From an uncultured Prevotellaceae bacterium (lineage in GTDB: Bacteria; Bacteroidota; Bacteroidia; Bacteroidales; Bacteroidaceae): a stretch of 64,000 bases of DNA. Each line of letters begins with the position of its first letter. Positions within the stretch are counted from its first letter, which is position 1. The notes under the pieces are model-generated. The model saw only the letters and a list, made by a program, of their open reading frames with translations, was not told where the DNA came from and did no database searches. Both the position numbers and the translations under genes were made by a program. This document shows, in pieces, positions 1 to 8,880 of the stretch. The stretch covers positions 1 through 64,000 of the forward strand of contig ONDH01000003.1 of assembly GCA_900316505.1 (NCBI GenBank). The letters are read 5' to 3'.

Positions 1-56
1 AAGCCCGGGCGCGCCGATGGTACTGCACCGCAATGCGGGAGAGTAGGTCGCCGCCT
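1..56 (+). rRNA. rrf: 5S ribosomal RNA, 3' part only
   Basis: The window opens inside a 5S rRNA gene. The stretch with GATGGTACTGC and GGGAGAGTAGGTCGCCGCC is the conserved 3' half of bacterial 5S rRNA (helix IV and the closing helix). The 5' half, and presumably the 16S and 23S genes of the operon, lie upstream of the window. The exact 3' end is estimated to within a few bases. Confidence 0.9.
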
Positions 57-63
57 TCTTGAG

Positions 64-99
64 GGAGTCTCATGCAGAAATGCAAGGGACTCCTTTTTT
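64..99 (+). terminator. Rho-independent terminator of the rRNA operon
   Basis: A hairpin with GGAGTC pairing to GACTCC, extended inward through CATGCA/TGCA around a GAAA-type loop, is followed directly by a run of six T. It lies just after the 5S gene and should end the rRNA transcript. Confidence 0.8.
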
Positions 100-142
100 G
101 TGTTTTTCCCAATTCTACATCCAGAGGTATGTAGATGGTCTT

Positions 143-1066
143 TTATTTATGTATCGGTTTTTGTTGGAAGATGACGATATCTGCACAGGCTGTGTTGTTG
201 AGACGAATGTCAAGAAAATGTTTTAGGTCGTAATCATCATCAGCGCGGTAGATGATGGCTATGCTGTCAATCTGGTATGCGATGTTAAAGAATCTCCTGC
301 GATAGCGGTATTGCTGGATTGCATTGTTTATGTGTTGCATTTTCTTCCAGTTGATCGCTGTTTGTGGCTCTCCATGTTTGTCTGATGTGCGTGTTTTCAC
401 TTCTATAAAATGTATGGTGTTGTTTTTTAGGGCTACGATGTCTAATTCACATCCTCGATGAAGTCCCCAATTATGGTCAAGTATCTGATATCCATTTTTT
501 GTGAGATATAGGGCTGCCAGTTCTTCGCCAGTATCTCCAATCTCCTGTGCTGTTTTTCTCTTAAGTTTGCGAATATCCTTATATCTTGCCTCTTGTTGTT
601 CCACTTCCTCCTGAGTGAAGCATGTGCCATTTATGAAGATATGACGTATTGTGTATTCATTGCCTAAATATTTGCCAATCATCGTGTATCTCCTACTTTT
701 GGCAGTTTCTCTTTCGTGATCAATGATACAGATGGAATACCCTTTTTGTGTTCCTTTCTTTATCCGTTCAACACCTTTAAGGAATTGCTGGCTCTGAATT
801 ACTTTGCTGTATAGAATGGTTCCATTGTAGTTTCTTGTTTCTTTGGGGAAGATGCCAAAATGCATGTCAAATGGGAGGTAAACAATGTTGTGTCGATTCA
901 ATACCTGCTTCAGTTCATCAGCATGCGTGTTTGTCAGGCTCATTGTATAGGCTTGTGTACGACAGTCTACTACGCAATTGATATGGTATGGTTGTAGGAT
1001 GTGTACCAAATCTTTTGCATCTATGCTGGTATTTCCGTAGGTATAAATGACAGGGTTCCCCTCCAT
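143..1066 (-). CDS. DUF488 domain / YraN-family (UPF0102) fusion protein
   Basis: The 307-residue product joins two domains. Residues 1 to about 160 resemble DUF488: an N-terminal IYTYGNTSI strand, a VVDCR strand, and a late HIFING segment. Residues about 175-300 resemble the YraN/UPF0102 nuclease-like family: GDTGEELAALYL, then GCELDIVA and IEVKTR, which carry the E...D...ExK pattern of restriction-like folds. YraN proteins normally stand alone at about 115-125 residues, so the fusion is unusual. No neighbour suggests a pathway; it sits between the rRNA terminator and the gyrA unit. Function is unknown; nucleic-acid processing is an inference from the second domain only. Confidence 0.75.
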   Translation of the reverse strand: MEGNPVIYTYGNTSIDAKDLVHILQPYHINCVVDCRTQAYTMSLTNTHADELKQVLNRHNIVYLPFDMHFGIFPKETRNYNGTILYSKVIQSQQFLKGVERIKKGTQKGYSICIIDHERETAKSRRYTMIGKYLGNEYTIRHIFINGTCFTQEEVEQQEARYKDIRKLKRKTAQEIGDTGEELAALYLTKNGYQILDHNWGLHRGCELDIVALKNNTIHFIEVKTRTSDKHGEPQTAINWKKMQHINNAIQQYRYRRRFFNIAYQIDSIAIIYRADDDYDLKHFLDIRLNNTACADIVIFQQKPIHK

Positions 1067-1105
1067 CTTATGTTTTAGTTGTTATTGTGATTGCTTTTAT
1101 TCTGA

Positions 1106-1140
1106 AAGAGGATGTGTCAATCGTCATGACACATCCTCTT
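1106..1140 (-). terminator. Strong inverted repeat, terminator of the gyrA-TPR unit
   Basis: A perfect 14-bp stem (AAGAGGATGTGTCA with its complement) around a 7-base loop lies 48 bp past the stop of the TPR gene. On the minus strand it is followed by a weak T tract. It probably ends the gyrA-TPR transcript before the DUF488-YraN gene. Confidence 0.7.
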
Positions 1141-1187
1141 GATAGTATTTCATTACTTAACTTTCTTAAGTTCAGTTAATCCATTTA

Positions 1188-2531
1188 TTACTTAGCCTTG
1201 TAATACTTCTTGTATTTAGCGGCAAGAGCCGTTTGTTGCGTGTTGTTGTAGAGAATGTAAAGTGATTCTCCCCAGAACTCTGGCTCAGATGGGGTTGCAG
1301 CTTCGAGTTCCTTAAACAACTTGATGGCTTCTTCCAAATCAGCCTTTTTAGAGCCATTGGTTTGTGCAATCATCCATGCTGAACGTGCAGCCATAATCAA
1401 GCATCTTTCTTCATCTGGGAACTTAGCTTTAGCTGCCTGGTAGATTTCTTTAGCCTCCGCATACTTCTTCTCGTCAAAAGCCATCTGGCCATCCATCAGA
1501 TAGGCATTCACAGCGTTGTCTTCGTCTGAGAATTCATCCTTGATGAGTTGGATGGCTTTTTTGAGCTCCTCTTTGTCCTCACTTTTATAGCTACCACCAT
1601 TGTAGAGGTTCTGCATATGGATGAAAGCAAAGTTGGCACGCAGATCTTTCTGTTCAGGATCATCTTTCAATGCTTCAATACCAGCCACGAGATATTTGTT
1701 CTGCTTTGCCTTATCTGTCTCGCGATAGTAATTTGACAAAGAATTGTATGCCACACCCTTATACTTCGTGTTCATCAGGGCTTCATATACAGAAACAATG
1801 GTTTCTTCAGGTGTGCCTGGAATGTTGAGATAAGACTGGGCGCGGAAAACCTTTGCATAGGTCAGCCACTCGTCAATCTGCTCCCTTGTAAAGTTCTTGG
1901 TGAGCGTGTTCTTTTCCAAATCCTTCATGAGACTGGATTTCTCCATGATGTTGAGGAAGGTTTCAGCATACTTGACACCAGACTTCAGATCCTCCTGATT
2001 GTCGCTGTTGGATGCGTTCTGTGCAGCCTGCAATAAAGGGAGAGCAGCATTGGCAGCTTTAATCTGATTCTGCTGATGAATCTGTGCTTTCTCCTCTGGC
2101 TTCACCTTTTCGTCCTGAGACAAGTATTTGTCATAGTTCTGGCAGTAGTTGATGAGTTTCATGTTTGTCTCAAGGAACTGCTTTTTCAGTTGCTCGTTGT
2201 CAGGGTCAGCCTTTATTTCTGCGCTTTCCTTCTGATAGTATTCGTACTGAATGTCAGATGCAACCTTCCAGGTCTCTACATTCTGGTTGGTGTATTGGTT
2301 CTGTACTGCAGATTCAATCAAAGGAAGTGCTTCGGCAAGTTTCTCGAAATCCGTCTTGTCACGTCCATATTCTTTGTTAGGAATGGAGGTCTCATAGATA
2401 ACCTTCGCTTTTTTGAAAGTGGATTTTGCCTCTTTCTCAGCCTCTTTCTGTGCCTTCAAGGCTTCCTTGTCCTGTGCGTAAGCAGAGGAGAGAAGGAAAA
2501 GGCCGACCATCATCAAAACTAATTTTTTCAT
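1188..2531 (-). CDS. Secreted tetratricopeptide-repeat protein
   Basis: The 447-residue protein starts with a clear signal peptide (MKKLVLMMVGLFLLSSAYAQ), so it should be periplasmic or surface exposed. The rest is strongly helical, rich in Lys, Glu and Ala, with TPR-like helix pairs, clearest near residues 340-430 (AYLMDGQMAFDEKKYAEAKE). It follows gyrA after 44 bp on the same strand and ends at a strong terminator, so the two are probably cotranscribed. As I recall, a TPR protein downstream of gyrA is common in Bacteroidales. Its substrate or partner is unknown. Confidence 0.8.
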   Translation of the reverse strand: MKKLVLMMVGLFLLSSAYAQDKEALKAQKEAEKEAKSTFKKAKVIYETSIPNKEYGRDKTDFEKLAEALPLIESAVQNQYTNQNVETWKVASDIQYEYYQKESAEIKADPDNEQLKKQFLETNMKLINYCQNYDKYLSQDEKVKPEEKAQIHQQNQIKAANAALPLLQAAQNASNSDNQEDLKSGVKYAETFLNIMEKSSLMKDLEKNTLTKNFTREQIDEWLTYAKVFRAQSYLNIPGTPEETIVSVYEALMNTKYKGVAYNSLSNYYRETDKAKQNKYLVAGIEALKDDPEQKDLRANFAFIHMQNLYNGGSYKSEDKEELKKAIQLIKDEFSDEDNAVNAYLMDGQMAFDEKKYAEAKEIYQAAKAKFPDEERCLIMAARSAWMIAQTNGSKKADLEEAIKLFKELEAATPSEPEFWGESLYILYNNTQQTALAAKYKKYYKAK

Positions 2532-2575
2532 AATTGATACGGTTTTAATAAGTTTATAAATCAGGTTGTTTGTTC

Positions 2576-5143
2576 TTATTCTTCGGTGTTGTTTGTTTCT
2601 GGTGTTGTCACATCCTCTTCATTGATGTCTTCTGGCTCTTCTGAGTGTTCCACCACGCAGACAGAACTGATGACGTCATTACGCTTTTGGATGTCGATGA
2701 GTTTCACACCCTGGGTGTTGCGTGAAGACTTCTTGATGTCGCTCACAGCCAGACGAATCGTCACACCGCTCTTGTTGATAATCATGATGTCCTCATCTTC
2801 CATCACCTTCTTGATGGCAACAAGTTTGCCTGTCTTCTCGGTGATGTTGATGGTCTTGACACCCTTACCGTTGCGGTTCGTGATGCGGTATTCGCCAATG
2901 GTTGAACGCTTGCCGACACCCTTCTCGGAGAGTACCAGAATGGTAGGCATATCTGGATAGAGTTCTTCGTCTGTTCCATTCTCTTCGGCATTCTCGTCAT
3001 ACCCTTCTGGCTTGGTGAGGGCAATCATGCCTACGACTTCATCTTCTTCATCGTCATCAAGACGCATGGCCTTCACACCTGTGGCACCACGTCCCATGTT
3101 GCGGACAGTGCTTTCGTTGAAGCGGATGGCACGACCATTGTGGTTGGCAATGAGGATTTCGTCCTTACCGCTGGTCAGCAATACCTCAACCACCTCATCA
3201 CCTTCGTTCAAGTTGATGGCGATGATACCGTTGTTGCGTGGACGTGAGTAGTTGACGAACGCAGTCTTCTTGATGATGCCCTTGCGGGTACAGAAGATGA
3301 GGTTGTGGCTGTTCACCCATTCTTCATCGTTGATGTTCTCGATGCAGATGAATGCTGTCACCTTGTCGTCGCTGTCGATGTTCAGAAGGTTCTGGATGGC
3401 ACGTCCCTTATCGGTGCGTGAACCTTCTGGAATGTTGTACACCTTCATCCAGAAGCAGCGTCCCTTCTGTGTGAAGAACATCATGGTGTTGTGCGTATTG
3501 GCAGGATAGATGAACTCGATGAAGTCCTTGTCGCGTGCCGTTCCGCCCTTCACGCCAATACCACCACGAGCCTGTGTGCGGAACTCGGTGAGGGTAGTGC
3601 GCTTGATGTAGCCGAGGTGACTCACGGTCACGACCACCTCTTCCTTGGCATAGAACTGTTCTGGGTCGAAGTTTTCGCTGGCAGTCAAGTCAATCTCAGT
3701 CTTACGCTCATCACCCCATTTCTCCTTCACTTCGAGGAGTTCGTCCTTCATCACCTTCTTGCAGAGTTCTGGGTCATCCAGAATCTGCTGGAGATATTCA
3801 ATCAGCTTCATCAGGTCGTCATACTCTGTATGCAGTTTCTCCTGCTGTAGGCCCGTCAACTGGCTGAGTCGCATGTCCACTACATATTTCGCCTGTGCTT
3901 CATCGAATCCGAAACGCTCCATCAATCGTGTCTGAGCCTCCAGTGGCGTCTTTGATGACTTGATGATTTGTACCACCTCGTCAATGTTGTCGCTGGCGAT
4001 GATGAGTGCCTCGAGCAAGTGTGCACGCTCTTCTGCCTTTTGTTTGTCGAACTTCGTGCGGCGAATCACCACATCGTGGCGATGGTCGACGAAATATCGG
4101 ATGCAGTCTTTCAATGAGAGCTGCTTAGGACGGCGGTCTGCAATGGCGATGCAGTTCACAGCGAAGGTGCTCTGCAGATCGGTGAGTTTGAAGAGCTTGT
4201 TGCGCACCACGTTGGCATTGGCTTCACGCTTGATGTCGATGACGATACGCATACCTTCGCGGTCAGATTCATCGTTCACGTTGCTGATACCGTCAATCTT
4301 CTTCTCGTTCACAAGGGCAGCAATCTTCTTGATCAGCTCCGACTTGTTCACGTTGTATGGTATCTCGCTCACCACAATCTTATCGTGTGTGCCTTCTGAT
4401 TCAATTTCTGTTTTCGAACGGATAACGATACGGCCACGTCCTGTCTCATAAGCATCTCTGATACCATCTACACCACAGATGATGCCACCCGTCGGGAAGT
4501 CTGGACCTTTGATGTACTGCATCAAATCGAGGCTCGTCAGTTCTGGATTGTCGATGTAAGCCACACAACCGTCAATCACCTCGCTCAAGTTATGAGTAGG
4601 AATGTTGGTTGCCATACCGACAGCGATACCTGTGGCACCATTCACCAAAAGGTTAGGGATACGGGTGGGGAGCACAGTTGGTTCTTTCTCCGAGTTATCG
4701 AAGTTGTCAACCATGTCCACAGTCTCCTTGTCAATGTCCTGCAGCATCGCCTCACCGAGTTTGCTGAGACGAGCCTCCGTGTAACGCATGGCGGCAGCAC
4801 CGTCACCATCGACTGAACCGAAGTTACCTTGTCCGTCAACGAGCGTGTAACGCATTGCCCAAGGCTGAGCCAAACGAACGAGTGCACCATACACAGAGGA
4901 GTCGCCATGTGGGTGCAAGTGACCCAACACATCACCTACGATACGTGCACACTTTACAGTTGGCTTGTCCGAAGTGTTGCCGTGCTTGTCCATTGAGTAG
5001 AGAATGCGGCGGTGCACGGGCTTGAAACCGTCACGAACTTCAGGAAGGGCACGAGCTACAATCACCGACATTGAGTAGTCGATGTAGCTCTTCTTCATCG
5101 TTTCGTTGATCTCTACTTTAATAATTCTGTCTAAATCTTCCAT
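2576..5143 (-). CDS. gyrA: DNA gyrase subunit A
   Basis: This is the breakage-rejoining subunit of the type II topoisomerase that introduces negative supercoils. The 855 residues match the family length. The catalytic tyrosine is Tyr121 in AAMRYTEARLS, and the quinolone-resistance region lies around residues 66-105, with HPHGDSSVYG. The serine equivalent to E. coli Ser83 is present; the position equivalent to Asp87 is glycine, which I believe is normal for this phylum and should not be read as acquired resistance. The C-terminal beta-pinwheel follows, with a gyrase box-like QARGGIG, and the protein ends in an acidic tail. A TAACTTTG promoter lies upstream. Confidence 0.98.
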   Translation of the reverse strand: MEDLDRIIKVEINETMKKSYIDYSMSVIVARALPEVRDGFKPVHRRILYSMDKHGNTSDKPTVKCARIVGDVLGHLHPHGDSSVYGALVRLAQPWAMRYTLVDGQGNFGSVDGDGAAAMRYTEARLSKLGEAMLQDIDKETVDMVDNFDNSEKEPTVLPTRIPNLLVNGATGIAVGMATNIPTHNLSEVIDGCVAYIDNPELTSLDLMQYIKGPDFPTGGIICGVDGIRDAYETGRGRIVIRSKTEIESEGTHDKIVVSEIPYNVNKSELIKKIAALVNEKKIDGISNVNDESDREGMRIVIDIKREANANVVRNKLFKLTDLQSTFAVNCIAIADRRPKQLSLKDCIRYFVDHRHDVVIRRTKFDKQKAEERAHLLEALIIASDNIDEVVQIIKSSKTPLEAQTRLMERFGFDEAQAKYVVDMRLSQLTGLQQEKLHTEYDDLMKLIEYLQQILDDPELCKKVMKDELLEVKEKWGDERKTEIDLTASENFDPEQFYAKEEVVVTVSHLGYIKRTTLTEFRTQARGGIGVKGGTARDKDFIEFIYPANTHNTMMFFTQKGRCFWMKVYNIPEGSRTDKGRAIQNLLNIDSDDKVTAFICIENINDEEWVNSHNLIFCTRKGIIKKTAFVNYSRPRNNGIIAINLNEGDEVVEVLLTSGKDEILIANHNGRAIRFNESTVRNMGRGATGVKAMRLDDDEEDEVVGMIALTKPEGYDENAEENGTDEELYPDMPTILVLSEKGVGKRSTIGEYRITNRNGKGVKTINITEKTGKLVAIKKVMEDEDIMIINKSGVTIRLAVSDIKKSSRNTQGVKLIDIQKRNDVISSVCVVEHSEEPEDINEEDVTTPETNNTEE

Positions 5144-5286
5144 TGATTATGATTGATATTTTTGAAGTTGTCGTAGTTCATCGAAGTTAAAGACTAATGT
5201 CATGCTGGTGACAAAGTATCGTCGTTAACTTCTTTAACTTCGATTACTTCTTTAACTCCCATTTTCTTATATATTATATATGTGTA

Positions 5287-5318
5287 CAAAGTTACCTATT
5301 ATAATTGGAATAAACAAA
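5287..5318 (-). promoter_or_regulatory. gyrA promoter
   Basis: On the minus strand a -7 box TAACTTTG (5287-5294) lies 20 bp from a -33 box TTTG (5315-5318), which fits the Bacteroidota housekeeping promoter. It leaves a leader of about 140 bases before the gyrA ATG. Confidence 0.75.
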
Positions 5319-5344
5319 AAAAGAACGGCTTTTTAACCGTTCTT
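5315..5344 (-). terminator. Terminator of the PBP1A-kdsB unit
   Basis: On the minus strand the stem AAGAACGG/CCGTTCTT with a TTAAAAAG-type loop is followed by a run of seven T. It lies about 110 bp past the kdsB stop and overlaps the -33 box of the gyrA promoter. Confidence 0.8.
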
Positions 5345-5456
5345 AAAATAAAAAACCTTAAATTCGGCACGAAAGAAGCTCATTTTGCGATTCTCGATTC
5401 ATTTTCGAGGGGGTATCGTGCTCTTTGCTTCGTGCTCTTAGAGGAAAGAAATAGGG

Positions 5457-6224
5457 CTATTTCTCTTGTCTGTGTGATTGAAGGAACTTTTCAGCCCGTG
5501 CCAAATCCTCTGGTGTGTCGATGCCGATGGTCTCGATTTCACTGATGCCCACCTTGATTTTGTAACCATTCTCCAACCACCGCAGTTGCTCAAGTGATTC
5601 TGCCAATTCAAGACTTGATTGGGGCAGGGCTGTAATCTCTTTCAATACGTTGGCACGATAGGCGTAGAGACCGATGTGTTTGTAATAGGTATGCCCAGCA
5701 AGCCATTCTGAGTGTTCCTTCCCACGTGTGAATGGGATGATGCTGCGTGAAAAATAGAGAGCCTCCATCTTCTTGTTCACCACCACTTTGGGGGAATTCA
5801 CATTCTCCAGTGCCTCAAAGCCGTCTTCTGGTTTGAAGGGCTTGACGAGGGTGGCAATATCCACGCTCTCATCGTCGAAGCACTGACGGATGGCTTCCAA
5901 TTGCTGTGCCTGAATGAAGGGCTCATCACCTTGTATGTTGACAATCACGTCAAATCCTGCGCCAACCTTCGTGTAAGCTTCCTGCACTCGGTCGGTCCCG
6001 CTTTTGTGATTGACGCTGGTCATCACGGCTTTGCCGCCAAAGGCTTGCACTGCTGACATGATGCGCTCGTCGTCAGTTGCCACACACACATCATCGAGTA
6101 CACCTTCCACTTGGCGATACACCCGTTCAATCACGGTCTTTCCTCCCAACATCGCTAAAGGTTTTGCGGGGAAGCGTGTGGAGGCATATCTTGCTGGTAT
6201 AATTCCAATGAATTTCATGATCAA
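5457..6224 (-). CDS. kdsB: 3-deoxy-manno-octulosonate cytidylyltransferase
   Basis: This cytoplasmic enzyme couples Kdo to CMP (CTP + Kdo to CMP-Kdo + PPi), activating Kdo for the inner core of lipopolysaccharide. The 255 residues match the family length. The nucleotide-binding N-terminus IPARYASTRFPAKPLA is intact, as are CVATDDERI and the NIQGDEPF metal/substrate segment. It starts 18 bp after the PBP1A stop on the same strand, so the two envelope genes form a unit that ends at a terminator before gyrA. Confidence 0.97.
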   Translation of the reverse strand: MIMKFIGIIPARYASTRFPAKPLAMLGGKTVIERVYRQVEGVLDDVCVATDDERIMSAVQAFGGKAVMTSVNHKSGTDRVQEAYTKVGAGFDVIVNIQGDEPFIQAQQLEAIRQCFDDESVDIATLVKPFKPEDGFEALENVNSPKVVVNKKMEALYFSRSIIPFTRGKEHSEWLAGHTYYKHIGLYAYRANVLKEITALPQSSLELAESLEQLRWLENGYKIKVGISEIETIGIDTPEDLARAEKFLQSHRQEK

Positions 6225-6242
6225 ATAGCATTAAAGGGCTGA

Positions 6243-8657
6243 CTAAAAGAATTCTTCGTCATAATCGACGCGATCTTCCTCAATCGGATGTAACAATCCC
6301 TCTGCGCTTGGGAGACCCATCAGGTCGTTCTCACAAGGTTGATAATCTTCGGGAATGTCGAACTTGTCCTTTTCGCTGATGCCCAAGAGTTTGCTGTTAT
6401 AGATTTTTCTCATCAACTTTCCGAAGATAGGCAGGGCAGCTCTTGCACCTTGACCAAATGCCATGCTACCGAAGTGGATGTCGCGGTCATCACCGCCCAC
6501 CCAGCTGGCAACCACCAGTTTCGGGCAGAAACCGATAAACCAACCATCGGCGTTGCTGTTCGTCGTACCAGTCTTACCGCCCAAGTCGCCAGTAATGTGG
6601 TAAGCACCGCCACGCAATGCGCGACCTGTACCTTCATTGATAACTGCCTTGAGCATGTATATCATCTGGCATGCCTTTTCCTTCGAAAGCACCTCGTTCA
6701 TGCGTGGCGTGAAGTTGGCAATGACATTACCTTCGGAATCTTCGATGCGAGTGACAAGCAGTGGAGAGTAGTGGATACCCATACTTGGGAAGATGGTGTA
6801 GGCACTTGCCATCTCACCGATGCTCACATCACCGGAACCCAATGCAATGGTCAAGTTGGGTTGCATCGTATAAGTGGAAATCTTCAGCTGTTTTTCGAGG
6901 AAATCAATGAAGTTCTGTGGACGAATGAGGTTCAGCAGATACACGGATGCGTGGTTGTTAGAGTGGGCGAGTGCTGTCTTCAAAGGCACCATGCCGAGTG
7001 CGCCTCCCTTAGGTGTCCATCCTCCATAGTTCTTGGGACTTGCATCCACATAGTCGCAAGGTGTGAAACCTTGGCTTGAAAGTGCCAGCGAGTAGAGCAG
7101 GGGCTTGATGGTAGAACCCACCTGACGATGACCAGGACCCAGCACATTGTCATAGGCAAAGAAATCAAAGTTCAAACCAGGAACATATGCCTTCACCTGT
7201 CCGTTTTCAGGGTCAATGGCACATACGCCTGCACGCAGGAATCTCTTATAGTAGATGATGGAATCACGTGGAGTCATGCGCGTTTCAATCATCTCAGGCG
7301 TGTCGTATGAACTGCCATACTTGAACAAGCGCATATCGACAGGAGTGTTGAATGCCTGCATGATTTCCTGATCGCTCAATCCGTCAGCTTTCATCACACG
7401 GTAACGTTCACTCCTGCGCACATCTCTGTCGATGATTTGGTTCATCTTGTCCATCGAAATCTGCTTATAGGGACCCGTCTTTGAGTATCTGATTTCGTTC
7501 TCAAAAGCAGGTTGCAGATATTTCGCCACATGCTCAAAGAGCGCTTCCTCTGCCATCTTCTGCATGCGTGTGTCGATGCTCGTGTAAATCTTCAAACCAT
7601 CTGTGTAGATGTTATAGTGAGAACCATCTTTCTTCGTGTTCTTGTTGCACCAGCCATAAAGCGGGTCGGTTTCCCAAGCCACAGAGTCATCGTGATACTG
7701 CTGTCCCTGCCAAGAAGCATATTGACTGCGCTCAGGACGCTTTGCCATCATGATGACACGCAGGTGCTCACGGAAGTATGGTGCTGCACCTTCTTTGTGT
7801 GAGGTGATTTTGGGTTTGGGCAACAAAGAGAGAGGTTGTGTCTTCACCTCATCCATTTCTGCCTGTGTGATATAGCCCTCTTTCACCATCTGTCCCAACA
7901 CCACGTTGCGGCGTTCCACACAGCGTTCGCTCTGCAGAAATTCACCGTTTTCTCCACGCTTATAAGGATTGTAGAGCGACGGGTTCTTACACATGCCCAC
8001 CAAAGTGGCGCACTCGTTAAGATTCAGGTCGATGGGGTCTTTGCCGAAATAGGTTCTGCAGGCATTCTTCACGCCCACACCCATGTAGAGGAAGTCGAAA
8101 TAGTTGAGGTACATCGTCATGATTTCCTCTTTGGTGTAGTAGCGTTCCAATTGCACGGCGATGAACCATTCGATAGGTTTCTGCATCATACGTGCCCCAT
8201 CTGTGTGCGCCACATCAGAATAGAGCTGCTTCGCCAACTGTTGCGTGATGGTTGAACCACCACCGGCGCTCTTCTGTCCCATTATCAGGCGTTTCACCAC
8301 CGCACGTCCGATGGCTTTCACGTCAATGCCTGAATGCTCGTAGAAACGGGCATCCTCCGTTGCCACCAGTGCATTCACCAGATTCTCCGGCAGTGAGTCG
8401 TAGGGCACCATCAGACGGTTCTCACTTGCATAGCTCCAAGTGCCAATCTGCTTGTTGTCTGACGAATACACGCGCGAAGCATATTTGTTGATGGGGTTTT
8501 GAAGATCACTCACAGGGGGCAGTTTTCCAAGCCATCCCTGCGAAATGGCGAATACGCCAAAGAACATCAGAAAGATGATGATGAGTGTCACGATCCACCA
8601 TCCTTTGATGGCCTTATTCACACTTGATGTATCGTTCTCTTTTTTGCTGATACCCAT
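6243..8657 (-). CDS. mrcA: Bifunctional penicillin-binding protein 1A (glycosyltransferase/transpeptidase)
   Basis: This inner-membrane class A PBP polymerises glycan strands and cross-links peptides. The 804-residue product has a short cytoplasmic tail, one membrane segment (about 20-38), and a GT51 domain with the catalytic Glu in ATEDARFYEHSGID and GGSTITQQLAKQL. The transpeptidase domain has STIK (SxxK), SNN and KTGTT motifs. A longer start is possible at a TTG at 8702, but that codon lies inside the -7 promoter box, so it cannot be in the mRNA; the ATG at 8657 is chosen. kdsB follows after 18 bp. Confidence 0.95.
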   Translation of the reverse strand: MGISKKENDTSSVNKAIKGWWIVTLIIIFLMFFGVFAISQGWLGKLPPVSDLQNPINKYASRVYSSDNKQIGTWSYASENRLMVPYDSLPENLVNALVATEDARFYEHSGIDVKAIGRAVVKRLIMGQKSAGGGSTITQQLAKQLYSDVAHTDGARMMQKPIEWFIAVQLERYYTKEEIMTMYLNYFDFLYMGVGVKNACRTYFGKDPIDLNLNECATLVGMCKNPSLYNPYKRGENGEFLQSERCVERRNVVLGQMVKEGYITQAEMDEVKTQPLSLLPKPKITSHKEGAAPYFREHLRVIMMAKRPERSQYASWQGQQYHDDSVAWETDPLYGWCNKNTKKDGSHYNIYTDGLKIYTSIDTRMQKMAEEALFEHVAKYLQPAFENEIRYSKTGPYKQISMDKMNQIIDRDVRRSERYRVMKADGLSDQEIMQAFNTPVDMRLFKYGSSYDTPEMIETRMTPRDSIIYYKRFLRAGVCAIDPENGQVKAYVPGLNFDFFAYDNVLGPGHRQVGSTIKPLLYSLALSSQGFTPCDYVDASPKNYGGWTPKGGALGMVPLKTALAHSNNHASVYLLNLIRPQNFIDFLEKQLKISTYTMQPNLTIALGSGDVSIGEMASAYTIFPSMGIHYSPLLVTRIEDSEGNVIANFTPRMNEVLSKEKACQMIYMLKAVINEGTGRALRGGAYHITGDLGGKTGTTNSNADGWFIGFCPKLVVASWVGGDDRDIHFGSMAFGQGARAALPIFGKLMRKIYNSKLLGISEKDKFDIPEDYQPCENDLMGLPSAEGLLHPIEEDRVDYDEEFF

Positions 8658-8699
8658 AATGCTTTGTAAAGTTTCTGTTAGATGCTGTGAAATGTCATG

Positions 8700-8707
8700 C
8701 AAAGGTA
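8700..8707 (-). promoter_or_regulatory. -7 box for PBP1A
   Basis: TACCTTTG on the minus strand, 43 bp before the ATG chosen for the PBP1A gene. It overlaps the upstream TTG codon and so decides the start. Confidence 0.65.
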
Positions 8708-8844
8708 CGAATATTTCTTGATAGCCGAAAAGGAAAAAAGGAAAAAGCTATCCGAATAACCCTCAAAACAACACAGAAACGCTCATTAAACATAAAAAAA
8801 AGTGAAAAAAGCAGAAAAATGTTCTTTCTGTTAGAAAAAAGAAT

Positions 8845-8852
8845 TATCTTTG
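8845..8852 (+). promoter_or_regulatory. -7 box for the carboxymuconolactone decarboxylase-like gene
   Basis: TATCTTTG lies 28 bp before the ATG at 8881. No clear -33 TTTG is seen. The 178-bp gap between the divergent PBP1A gene and this one thus carries outward-facing promoters. Confidence 0.6.
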
Positions 8853-8880
8853 CAAAAACATCAAAACTTATAGTATAACC

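Larger units (their letters stand above)
5144..5456. other. Intergenic region between gyrA and kdsB
   Basis: No gene is seen in these 313 bases. They hold the gyrA promoter (5287-5318) and the kdsB terminator (5315-5344), which touch each other. There is also an imperfect repeat of AACTTCTTTAACTTCG at about 5225-5255 in the gyrA leader. Confidence 0.6.

Noticed and set aside
3491-3850. 119-codon plus-strand frame, and similar frames opposite gyrA
   Set aside because: Shadows of gyrA, caused by its codon bias.
4978-5005. Acquired quinolone resistance at the GyrA position equivalent to E. coli Asp87
   Set aside because: Gly86 is what I recall as the normal residue in this phylum, and the serine equivalent to Ser83 is intact.
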